NCBI GenBank assembly: GCA_041689995.1
Contig: JBDNFD010000112.1
Span: 1-22,084, forward strand
Direction: 5' to 3'
Source of the DNA: DASSWG01 sp041689995
Lineage (GTDB): Bacteria > Bacteroidota > Bacteroidia > Flavobacteriales > Flavobacteriaceae
Length of the DNA stretch: 22,084 bases
In this document: piece by piece, positions 7,081 through 13,548 of the stretch
Position numbering within the stretch: position 1 is the stretch's first letter
How the letters are laid out: each line of letters opens with the position of its first letter
The notes under the pieces: model-generated
What the model was told of the DNA's origin: nothing
What the model saw: the letters and a program-made list of their open reading frames with translations, nothing else
Databases searched by the model: none
Position numbers and translations under genes: made by a program

Positions 7081-7494
7081 TTATTCTGGAATTAAATACC
7101 AAAAAGGCTTCATTTTGGCCTTATAAATAAATGCATAATGCAGCATGAGTTTTAACCAATGACCTGCCAATCCAATCTCCCCAAAGGTCCTATCTAACGC
7201 CCTGCCTTGAGTATCGGGATATTTAATATAGTCTGGCACAATTGGAAATGTGGTAATACTCACGCCACTTCCCTTTGTAGCTCCATATCCTGCCGAAGCG
7301 ATACAGGCCGCTCCCATATTTCCCATTGAACCTTTATGGTGTCTCGATTCTTTTTTATTATTAATGCTATCTATAATATTATTTGCAACTAGCTTGGCTG
7401 TCATCCTCGATGGCATTCCCGTGCGCGGAGGCGAAGGAGTTATATCGGTGTCATTGGGACTTTTTCTATTACAATTTTTGCCATGTTCCAATGA
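7081..7494 (-). pseudogene. Sulfide:quinone oxidoreductase-like gene with a large internal deletion
   Basis: An ATG at 7494 opens MAKIVI, the usual start of the FAD-binding beta-strand in this family, but the GxGxxG loop never follows. Within about 20 bases the sequence jumps, in another frame, to the C-terminal third: TPSPPRTGMPSRMTAKLVA, GSMGNMGAACIASAGYGATK, FPIVPDYIKYPDTQG and LTFGEIGLAGHW-like sequence up to FWYLIPE. About 130 of some 400 residues remain at the C-terminal end. Sulfide:quinone oxidoreductases oxidise sulfide and pass electrons to quinone. The call rests on the C-terminal motifs; a related type II NADH dehydrogenase-like flavoprotein is less likely. A possible promoter and Crp/Fnr site survive upstream. 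Confidence 0.75.
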
Positions 7495-7571
7495 TTTTAT
7501 AGTGCAATTTAACTGAGCCCCAAGGATTAATAAATGACCTAAGTCATATTGGATTGAGACCATATATAATC

Positions 7572-7615
7572 CAAAGATTAAATTATTTCAGTACCCAGGA
7601 AGTAACTTTTGTTAC
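7572..7615 (-). promoter_or_regulatory. Promoter and Crp/Fnr-type site of the sulfide oxidoreductase remnant
   Basis: GTAAC-TTTT-GTTAC (7602-7615) is a perfect palindrome. Its centre is 32.5 bp upstream of TAATCTTTG (7572-7580), a near match to the -7 element with one extra base. The expected transcript start near 7567 gives a leader of about 70 nt to the ATG at 7494. The core and spacing are nearly the same as in front of DUF302, and the Crp/Fnr gene lies just beyond. Confidence 0.5.
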
Positions 7616-7719
7616 ACAGAAGAAAAATATTGTATGAATTAAACCATTCGTCAACACGGAATTTTTAACTATGTACTAAATCATTTTTAGCAAACTATGG
7701 ATAAACAATTACGATAAAA

Positions 7720-8352
7720 CTAAAGCGAAATTATCTTGATACTATTTCTATAAAGTTGAATCTTTCCAAGTGATTCTAATTTTTTCAACAAACGCGAAAC
7801 CACCACCCGAGAAGTGTGTAGCTCGTATGCAATCTCTTGATGCGTAGAATTGATCAAAGGATCATTCGTAACCTTCTGCTTGTTCTGTAGATATTTTACC
7901 AACCTCTCGTCCATGTTCAAGAAAGCAATACTGTCAATGGTTTCGAGCATTTCGGTGAGACGTTCATGATAGCTTTGAAACACAAAATTACGCCAGCTTT
8001 TATACTTGCCCGTCCACTCCTCCATTTTTTGGATGGGGATCATAATTAAGGTTGTATCAAGCTCCGCAATAGCGCGGATTTCACTCTTTTTTTGTCCTAA
8101 ACAGCAGGTCATTGTCATGGCGCAGGTATCGCCACGTTCCAAAAAGTAGAGCAATAGTTCATCGCCATCATCATCTTCCCTTAAAATTTTTATCGCACCA
8201 GAAATCAGCAACGGCATTGACCGAACATAATCGCCAATTTCGATTAGTTTATCGCCTTCCTTTACTTCCCTTAAAGTGCTAACTTGGTTGATTTCTTCAA
8301 TGAGTGCGTCTTCAAAAATATTAGTAAAATTTTCTTTTAAATTATTAAGCAT
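7720..8352 (-). CDS. Crp/Fnr-family transcription regulator
   Basis: This 210-residue protein has an N-terminal cyclic-nucleotide-binding-type beta-barrel (about residues 15-125, with GDKLIEIGDYVRSMPLLISGAIKI) and a C-terminal helix-turn-helix with HQEIAYELHTSRVVVSRLLKKLE (about 170-192). In the position of the phosphate-binding cassette it has ERGDTCAMTMTCCLGQKKSEIRA, with three cysteines and no cAMP-binding arginine, so a redox or sulfur signal is more plausible than cAMP. Relatives with this Cys motif are common in Bacteroidota beside sulfide oxidation genes (from general knowledge). It stands just upstream of the sulfide oxidoreductase remnant and is intact. Likely targets are the two GTAAC-N4-RTTAC sites in this window. 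A TACTTTCG at 8386-8393 may be its -7 element. Confidence 0.85.
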   Translation of the reverse strand: MLNNLKENFTNIFEDALIEEINQVSTLREVKEGDKLIEIGDYVRSMPLLISGAIKILREDDDGDELLLYFLERGDTCAMTMTCCLGQKKSEIRAIAELDTTLIMIPIQKMEEWTGKYKSWRNFVFQSYHERLTEMLETIDSIAFLNMDERLVKYLQNKQKVTNDPLINSTHQEIAYELHTSRVVVSRLLKKLESLGKIQLYRNSIKIISL

Positions 8353-8672
8353 GCAACAATTATTAAAGGTTGGTTTTTAAAAGAACGAAAGTACCAAATT
8401 TCAGCCAGAACTGTCATGTTTTTAGAACCTGTAAGGTCTTTTAACCGATGAGCGACCTGTAAACTACTATTATTATAGCTATATAGAAAGCGGTGAGATT
8501 GCTGATTTAGATAACAACTAGAACTTACATATTTTAAGTTGATTTATTTCTGCCATTAATCTCGTAATCGCTTTTGGCTATAGTTCATATCGCCTTTGTG
8601 TCATTGACTTAGCTCCTCTTTCGCTGTACTTTTATACTATTAAAAAAAGAGATAATCTAAAAACAAAATATC
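8353..8672. other. Intergenic region between divergent crp/fnr-type and prpD-like genes
   Basis: This 320-bp stretch has no supported gene. It holds a weak -7 for the Crp/Fnr gene (minus, 8386-8393), a stretch resembling the REP-like units before mfd (CCTGTAAGGTC near 8429-8439) and, near its right end, a promoter for the prpD-like gene. That promoter is TTG at 8604-8606, 20 nt, then TACTTTTA at 8627-8634, which differs from TAnnTTTG only in the last base. Confidence 0.45.
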
Positions 8673-9172
8673 ATGACAGAAGTACAGAAATTAGCAAGTT
8701 TCGTAAACGCTCGAAAATATTCAGATTTATCTGAAGCCGCTGTTCGGGAGTTAAAAATCAGACTACTTGATTCTTTGGGTTGTGCCATTGGTGCTCTTAA
8801 AGGAGAACCCGTAAAAATGGTAAAAGAACAATTGGACGACTTTGGTGAAAATCCACTCGCAACATTGATTGGTGGTAAAAAAAACGCTCCTGATAGAGCA
8901 GCATTTTACAACTCAACCTTAGTGCGTTATCTGGATTTTAACGATAGCTACTTAGCAAAAAATGAAACCTGCCATCCTTCAGATAATATAGGAAGTGTTT
9001 TGGCAGCAGCCGAATATGCAGATAAAAATGGAAAAGAATTCCTTACTGCACTGGCCATCGCTTATCAAGTTCAATGTAGATTAAGTGATGTAGCACCTGT
9101 AAGAGACAAAGGTTATGACCACACCGTTCAAGGTGCTTATGGAGCAGCAGCCGGAGCAGCTTATGCGCTCGC
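8673..9172 (+). pseudogene. 5' fragment of an MmgE/PrpD-family gene
   Basis: The first 166 or so residues match the MmgE/PrpD family, whose members include 2-methylcitrate dehydratase of propionate breakdown. Landmarks are LKIRLLDSLGCAIGAL (about residues 25-40), AAFYNSTLVRYLDFNDSY (about 78-95), ETCHPSDNIGSVLAAAEY, and GYDHTVQGAYGAAAGAAYAL. Full-length members have about 450-480 residues. Here homology breaks off at about 9165-9175 and passes, without loss of frame, into the middle of a YggS-type protein. The start codon and promoter are intact, so a hybrid peptide ending at 9326 may be made, but neither enzyme would be complete. Confidence 0.8.
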
Positions 9173-9761
9173 TCTGGAACAAGGCGAGAAGCTTGTTGGG
9201 GAAAATAAGGTGCAAGAATTGAAACAAAAATCCACGGCTATTGAAAGTTTTCATCCCGAAGTTCTTTTATCGGACATTTACAGACAAACAAAGTCAAAGA
9301 AGTCATCAAATGGGCCTCGTGCATAGAATCTATTGATCGATTGAAATTGGCTAAAAAATTACATGAGCAGTTACTCGAAGAAAACAGGACAATCGATTCC
9401 TACATTCAAGTAAATACTTCTTATGAAGAAAGTAAGTTTGGGGTTTCCCCCGAAAAAGCTTTGGAATTAATAAAGCAAGTTTTCACAATTAGAAACCATC
9501 AATATAAAAGGGCTGATGACTATTGGATTGTTTAGTTCAGAACCTGAAAAAGTGCGAAAATGTTTCCGTTTGTTAAAAACTATTCAAACTGAAGCCATGA
9601 AATTAAACTTACCTGGCGTTTCCTTGAAAGAACTTTCCATGGGAATGAGTGGGGATTTGGAAATTGCTATAGAAGAAGGAGCGACGATTGTGCGGGTTGG
9701 AACTGCAATTTTCGGAGCTCGGATATACCCAGACAGCTATTATTGGGATGAAACAAAATAG
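9173..9761 (+). pseudogene. YggS/PLPBP-family gene, 5'-truncated and frameshifted
   Basis: This is the rest of a YggS-type pyridoxal-phosphate-binding protein, a family that maintains vitamin B6 balance. The segment GEKLVGENKVQELKQKS is in the PrpD frame. IGHLQTNKVKEVIKW and IQVNTSYEESKFGVSPEKA follow in a second frame after a shift at about 9263-9268. IKGLMTIGLFSSEPEKVR, LSMGMSGDLEIAIEEGATIVRVG and the usual GTAIFG continue in a third frame after a shift at about 9489-9498. The front of the family, including the PLP-binding lysine, is missing. The first shift is consistent with loss of about 7 bases (a VQWHFIGHL-like sequence reduced to VLFIGHL). With the fusion this makes three lesions. Confidence 0.8.
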
Positions 9762-9886
9762 TAAAGCAAAGAGAGGTGTATCCATGTCAGGTTGTAATCC
9801 TTTAAAAACCTATCTGGAAAATAAACCGGGGTTTCAGTTATTCAAATAAAACCGAATTCGAAATTTTGTTTTTTGACAATAATCTT

Positions 9887-10210
9887 TTACTGTTTTTCCT
9901 CAGTCTGTGGGGGGTTATATTTTTGAATCCGATCCTTCCCCTCTTTCAAATCACTACAATTCGGACACACATGAACCACGCCGTCTTTAATTTGATACCC
10001 ATCTATCTGTTTCCTTACGAAACCTTGAATAAGCATATAGGAATCCTCGTGGTTGTTTACATCAACCTGTTTATCCTTATATAATTTGCGAATTTTGTGA
10101 TCATATTCCTGATAACCCCAGCACAGGGAACAGACTCTTTCCGGACATTCATTGACAGTTTCTTCTTCGGGCTTCTTGAAAAACTCCACTATTGTTTTAA
10201 CGATATCCAT
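9887..10210 (-). CDS. Small protein with two CxxC pairs
   Basis: This 107-residue protein of unknown function looks like a conserved Bacteroidota family. It starts with an amphipathic MDIVKTIVEFFKKPEEE, then has CPERVCSLCWGYQEYDHKIRK, and CPNC at residues 82-85. Cys27/Cys30 and Cys82/Cys85 form two CxxC knuckles suited to one zinc ion. The centre (KLYKDKQVDVNNHEDSYML) is charged and probably helical. There is no signal peptide, so it is cytoplasmic. It is transcribed alone from its own promoter. It is intact, in contrast to the ruined genes on its left. A structural zinc site is inferred from the cysteines alone. Confidence 0.75.
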   Translation of the reverse strand: MDIVKTIVEFFKKPEEETVNECPERVCSLCWGYQEYDHKIRKLYKDKQVDVNNHEDSYMLIQGFVRKQIDGYQIKDGVVHVCPNCSDLKEGKDRIQKYNPPQTEEKQ

Positions 10211-10236
10211 GATACTTCATCTTTTTTATTACTTGT

Positions 10237-10267
10237 CGAAGTTAAGGATTTATATAAAAGAATGCAA
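10237..10267 (-). promoter_or_regulatory. Promoter of the CxxC protein gene
   Basis: On the minus strand a TTG (10265-10267) is followed after 20 nt by TAACTTCG (10237-10244), one mismatch from TAnnTTTG. The start codon is 27 nt downstream. Confidence 0.4.
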
Positions 10268-10329
10268 GACATAGAAGGGGGTTTTTAGTTGTGAAATTGT
10301 TAAAAATTCACTCGCGGTTCAAGAAAAAA

Positions 10330-10582
10330 TATCTTTGTAAAATACACTGCTTTTGGAACCGAGACAAAAGAACTCCAATCCTCAAGAATTTGAATATTCG
10401 ATGACCTTAGGTAGCGAAGGCAGGAACGAAATAGAAGAAATAGTTAGGGCAATTACAACGACCATCGAATCGAATGAGAAAGAAGTATGAAAGAATGGAT
10501 GCTATAAAAACTGGCACTGATTGAATCGGTAGGAATAACAATAGCTTGTTATTTTCTTTGGGAAATGCCATCGATAATGTAG
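10330..10582 (+). pseudogene. Two overlapping short frames behind a -7 element, probably broken
   Basis: TATCTTTG at 10330-10337 is an exact -7 match. Downstream, an ATG at 10401 opens 29 codons (MTLGSEGRNEIEEIV and onward) ending in TGA at 10488-10490. This overlaps ATG at 10487 as ATGA, a sign of translational coupling. The second frame reads MKEWML, then TAA at 10505, then KLALIESVGITIACYFLWE to TAG at 10582, which looks like one membrane helix interrupted by a nonsense codon. I cannot name either. They may be remnants of small genes or chance frames. The rest of 10211-10646 holds no other gene. Confidence 0.3.
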
Positions 10583-10613
10583 TGAAACTTTACAACTATT
10601 CAGCCGTTTTTCG

Positions 10614-10620
10614 TAGTTTG
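10614..10620 (+). promoter_or_regulatory. -7 element of the yczE-like gene (TAGTTTG)
   Basis: TAGTTTG lies 26 nt before the ATG at 10647 and resembles TAnnTTTG with one base missing. Because transcription would begin just after it, it argues against the upstream GTG at 10620 as the start codon. Confidence 0.4.
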
Positions 10621-10646
10621 TGCGTTTAATTTTCCAAAGTTGCCAA

Positions 10647-11303
10647 ATGGAAGTTCAAACGGGAAGAGCCTTGCACTCTAATATTATTCGTTATACATTT
10701 TACTTTACCGGTCTGGTTTGTTTTGGACTGGGAGTGGCTGTTTCTGTTAAGGTGAAGTATTTGGGCTTACATCCATGGGACGTATTGAATATCGCATTAT
10801 TTGAACATTTTGGTTTCAGTATCGGCACTTGGAGTATTATTGTGGGAATGGTTCTCATTGGTATTTCATTGCTTATCAGTAAAAAATATGTCAATATTGG
10901 GACATTTCTGAATGCTTTGCTCATTGGTCCCATAATGGATTTGTTTCTTTGGTTGGAAGTCTTGCCGGATGCGAGTAACAATTGGACGGACTATCTTTTG
11001 CTATTGCTGGGAATTGTGCTAATTGGCTTAGGCGGCGGTTTATATGTATCTGGAGGTGTAGGTGCTGGACCGCGTGACGGATTCATGCTTTCTATTTCAG
11101 AACGAACGGGATTGTCAGTGGTTAAAGCGCGAATCTTGGTCGAAAGCATCGTATTAGCGATCGGATTTCTTCTGGGCGGTCCGGTTTTTTGGGTGACTTT
11201 TATCTATACGTTAATATTGAGTCCAATTTTTCAGTTTTCACTAAAATTCTTCACGCACTTGCGATCACAATTGGAGGGAAAACCGTGCGAAAAATGCCAT
11301 TAG
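10647..11303 (+). CDS. YczE/YyaS/YitT-type integral membrane protein
   Basis: The product has about 218 residues and five or so membrane segments. Family marks are GLGVAVSVKVKYLGLHPWDV (about residues 28-47), SIGTWSIIVGMVLIGISLLI, GTFLNALLIGPIMDLFL, and the strongly conserved GVGAGPRDGFMLSISERTG (about 140-158) with LLGGPVFWVTFIYTL after it. The role of the family is not settled; members are often annotated as permease-like proteins. I start at ATG 10647 rather than GTG 10620 because a -7 element overlaps the latter. The C-terminus KPCEKCH carries a CxxC-H that could bind a metal. It converges on the DUF3298 gene and stands alone. Confidence 0.8.
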   Translation: MEVQTGRALHSNIIRYTFYFTGLVCFGLGVAVSVKVKYLGLHPWDVLNIALFEHFGFSIGTWSIIVGMVLIGISLLISKKYVNIGTFLNALLIGPIMDLFLWLEVLPDASNNWTDYLLLLLGIVLIGLGGGLYVSGGVGAGPRDGFMLSISERTGLSVVKARILVESIVLAIGFLLGGPVFWVTFIYTLILSPIFQFSLKFFTHLRSQLEGKPCEKCH

Positions 11304-11329
11304 CAAGGTTTCCTAAATTTATGAAAAGC

Positions 11330-12085
11330 TTATTCATATTTCAACCATTGCTTCACATCTGATTTTGAAAACCGGAGAAGCATTTCCCCCTGTGCATAAG
11401 CCGCTGCTTCATACGGATTGTAAATAAGAACCACTTCATTCTCCAAAATGGCAATGTTTTTGGGAAGCGAAAATTTATCATTTTCGAAGAAAAGTCCCGT
11501 AGAGTTAATGGAATCGTTCGCAGGAATTTCATATTTTTCCCTAAATTTTTTCTCCGCATAATTTGTAAAACCCGAAACGTCCCTAAACAGATCTTTTGGT
11601 TTCAAAAGCTGGCCGGTTTCCAACGAAAATGTGCTGAAATTAATCGCTTGATATCCATGCGCGCCACCAGTGAAAAGATAGTGCTTGGTTTTTATCACAA
11701 TAATTTCTTCGGAAAGGTACGCGATTTCTTCGGTGATACGAACTTCATAACCCGCCGGGAATTTGGGATAATCTGCTCGAAAATCTTGGTAATCAGCAAT
11801 GAAATTTTCCAGTGCTTCTTTAAACGAGGAAGGTATTGGATGGTCTGGATCATTCGCGAGAAATCCGATTTGAATTTTCTCCAAATTTTTATTGATTTTT
11901 GCTGAAATCTGCTGTTTTCCTTCGGCCACGAGATAATCAATCTCAATTTCCGGGCACTTGTTATCTTTGCAGGTCTCGAAATCTTCGGCAGAAAATTCAC
12001 TCGTGGAAAAACTGATTTCAGCGGATTTGTCTTCGCCACAGGAAATTAATAAAGCGAGAACAACAAAAATTAAAATCTTTTTCAT
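11330..12085 (-). CDS. DUF4163/DUF3298-type lipoprotein
   Basis: This 251-residue protein starts with a lipoprotein signal (MKKILIFVVLALLISC, lipobox cysteine at 16), so it is membrane-anchored outside the cytoplasm. A DUF4163-like part with EIEIDYLVAEG and ISAKINKNLEKI is followed by the DUF3298-like core TKHYLFTGGAHGYQAINFSTFSLETGQLLKPKDLF (about residues 133-167), whose GGAHG motif is typical. The same domains occur in the extracytoplasmic part of the anti-sigma factor RsiV, which binds lysozyme; there is no cytoplasmic anti-sigma domain here, so the role is open. It is divergent from the cystathionine gene, with overlapping promoters. Confidence 0.85.
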   Translation of the reverse strand: MKKILIFVVLALLISCGEDKSAEISFSTSEFSAEDFETCKDNKCPEIEIDYLVAEGKQQISAKINKNLEKIQIGFLANDPDHPIPSSFKEALENFIADYQDFRADYPKFPAGYEVRITEEIAYLSEEIIVIKTKHYLFTGGAHGYQAINFSTFSLETGQLLKPKDLFRDVSGFTNYAEKKFREKYEIPANDSINSTGLFFENDKFSLPKNIAILENEVVLIYNPYEAAAYAQGEMLLRFSKSDVKQWLKYE

Positions 12086-12112
12086 AGTTTAAACGATAGG
12101 TGCAATAAAAAT

Positions 12113-12160
12113 TAAAGATAGTTTCCATTTTTGGAAAACCCAAACCGAATGCTACATTTG
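12113..12160. promoter_or_regulatory. Interleaved divergent promoters with an inverted repeat
   Basis: Rightward: TTTG (12130-12133), 19 nt, TACATTTG (12153-12160), a perfect Bacteroidota promoter ending 40 nt before the cystathionine gene. Leftward: TTTG (minus, 12141-12144), 20 nt, TATCTTTA (minus, 12113-12120), 27 nt before the lipoprotein gene. The two overlap, so the polymerases should exclude one another. TTTCCA-TTTT-TGGAAA (12122-12137) is an inverted repeat inside the overlap and could be an operator. Confidence 0.65.
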
Positions 12161-12200
12161 TGCTTTATAGGAAACCCGAAAAATTAAAAATACAAAAAAT

Positions 12201-13343
12201 ATGAAATTCAACACGAAAACAATTCATGGCGGACAGGAAAATGTGGATCCAGCATACAATGCGATAATGCCGCCAATTTATCAAACATCCACTTATTCGC
12301 AATCCACGCCCGGCGGACACAAAGGTTTTGAATACTCGCGATCTGGAAATCCGACGCGGACCATGTTGGAAAAATCCTTGGCGAGCATCGAAAATGGGAA
12401 ATTCGGACTGGCTTTTGGTTCTGGACTCGCGGCGATCGATGCGGTCATGAAATTGCTGAAACCCGGCGATGAGGTGCTTTCCACCAGTGATTTATATGGT
12501 GGTACCTATCGGTTGTTCACGAAGATATTTGAGGGTTTTGGTATCAAATTCCGCTTCATCGGAATGGAAAACGTGAATGATATTGAGAAACATATTGCCA
12601 AAAACACCAAATTGATTTGGGTGGAAACCCCTACAAACCCGATGATGAACATTATCGATATTGAAGAGGTTTCAAAAATTGCAAAAAGAAACCAACTTCT
12701 GCTTGCGGTGGACAATACTTTTGCGACCCCTTATTTGCAAAAACCATTGGATTTGGGAGCCGATATAGTAATGCACAGCGCTACCAAATATTTGAACGGC
12801 CACAGCGATGTGGTGATGGGCGCATTGATCGTGAAAGACGAATCCCTAGCCGAAAAATTGTACTTCATACAAAATGCAAGCGGTGCTATTTGCGGGCCCC
12901 AAGATAGTTTTTTGGTGTTACGCGGAATAAAAACCCTTCACATCCGAATGCAGCGGCATTGCGAGAATGGCAAAGCCGTAGCCGAATTTTTGGCGAACCA
13001 TCCGAAAGTTGAAAAGGTTTATTGGCCGGGATTAAAAAATCATCCGAACCACGAGATCGCCAAAAAACAAATGAACGATTTTGGCGGAATGCTTTCTTTT
13101 ACCGTCAAAGGAAATTCCATGGCCGATGCCGTTAAAGTCGTGGAAAAATTGAAAATATTCACTTTGGCAGAATCTTTGGGGGGCGTGGAATCCTTGGCTG
13201 GTCATCCGGCGAGCATGACTCATGCATCCATTCCAAAAGAGGAACGCGAGAAAACAGGGGTGGTAGATTCCTTGATTCGGTTGAGTGTCGGAATTGAAGA
13301 TGAAAGTGATTTGATCCAAGATTTGGAACAAGCATTAAGCTGA
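12201..13343 (+). CDS. metB: Cystathionine gamma-synthase/lyase-family enzyme
   Basis: This 380-residue enzyme belongs to the PLP-dependent Cys/Met metabolism family and is full length. Motifs are YSRSGNPTRTMLE (about residues 45-57), AFGSGLAAIDAV, LYGGTYRLF, VETPTNPMMNI (141-151), the PLP-phosphate and pyridine contacts around VDNTFATPYLQ (170-180), and the Schiff-base lysine Lys196 in HSATKYLNGHSDVVMG. C-terminal ESLGGVESLAGHPASMTHAS binds the substrate carboxylate. In the cytoplasm it makes or cleaves cystathionine in methionine/cysteine metabolism. Synthase (metB), beta-lyase and gamma-lyase cannot be separated with certainty by eye; gamma-synthase is the usual label for this form. It is a single gene under a strong consensus promoter. 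Confidence 0.9.
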   Translation: MKFNTKTIHGGQENVDPAYNAIMPPIYQTSTYSQSTPGGHKGFEYSRSGNPTRTMLEKSLASIENGKFGLAFGSGLAAIDAVMKLLKPGDEVLSTSDLYGGTYRLFTKIFEGFGIKFRFIGMENVNDIEKHIAKNTKLIWVETPTNPMMNIIDIEEVSKIAKRNQLLLAVDNTFATPYLQKPLDLGADIVMHSATKYLNGHSDVVMGALIVKDESLAEKLYFIQNASGAICGPQDSFLVLRGIKTLHIRMQRHCENGKAVAEFLANHPKVEKVYWPGLKNHPNHEIAKKQMNDFGGMLSFTVKGNSMADAVKVVEKLKIFTLAESLGGVESLAGHPASMTHASIPKEEREKTGVVDSLIRLSVGIEDESDLIQDLEQALS

Positions 13344-13441
13344 AAGAACCTTAAATACTGATTTTATGCCTGATTCTAAAAGAGAAGAATAAATCTTGTC
13401 TTTTCAAAGATGGGTCAAATGCAAGACATTGGAGCTTTGGG

Positions 13442-13526
13442 TTATAACAAGCGATCAGTTGAAGTTTTCTATTTGACACCGTTATTTTTGCATTTAGATT
13501 TCCAACTCAAATGCAAAGCCCCAAAA
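13442..13526. repeat. Left copy of a degenerate ~85-bp border repeat
   Basis: This copy begins TTATAACAAGCGAT and ends with the 19-bp CAAATGCAAAGCCCCAAAA at 13508-13526. The right copy at 15003-15086 has the same two landmarks at almost the same spacing (66 here, 65 there) with a diverged middle. The pair encloses the propeller gene. Confidence 0.65.
13459..13490 (+). promoter_or_regulatory. Promoter of the propeller gene
   Basis: TTG (13459-13461) and TATTTTTG (13483-13490), with 21 nt between them, fit the Bacteroidota consensus. They lie inside the left border repeat, 58 nt before the start codon. Confidence 0.4.
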
Positions 13527-13548
13527 GCATAATACAAATTGGAAAAAA

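Noticed and set aside
2841..9761. Sequencing or assembly error as the cause of the broken genes
   Set aside because: Errors could give single frameshifts but not several clean joins between different gene families, and more than 8 kb of long genes nearby are free of them. It remains to be confirmed with reads.
9794..9862. A 22-codon plus-strand frame starting MSGCNPLKTYLE
   Set aside because: Too short, no recognisable motif and no promoter; it may be debris behind the YggS remnant.
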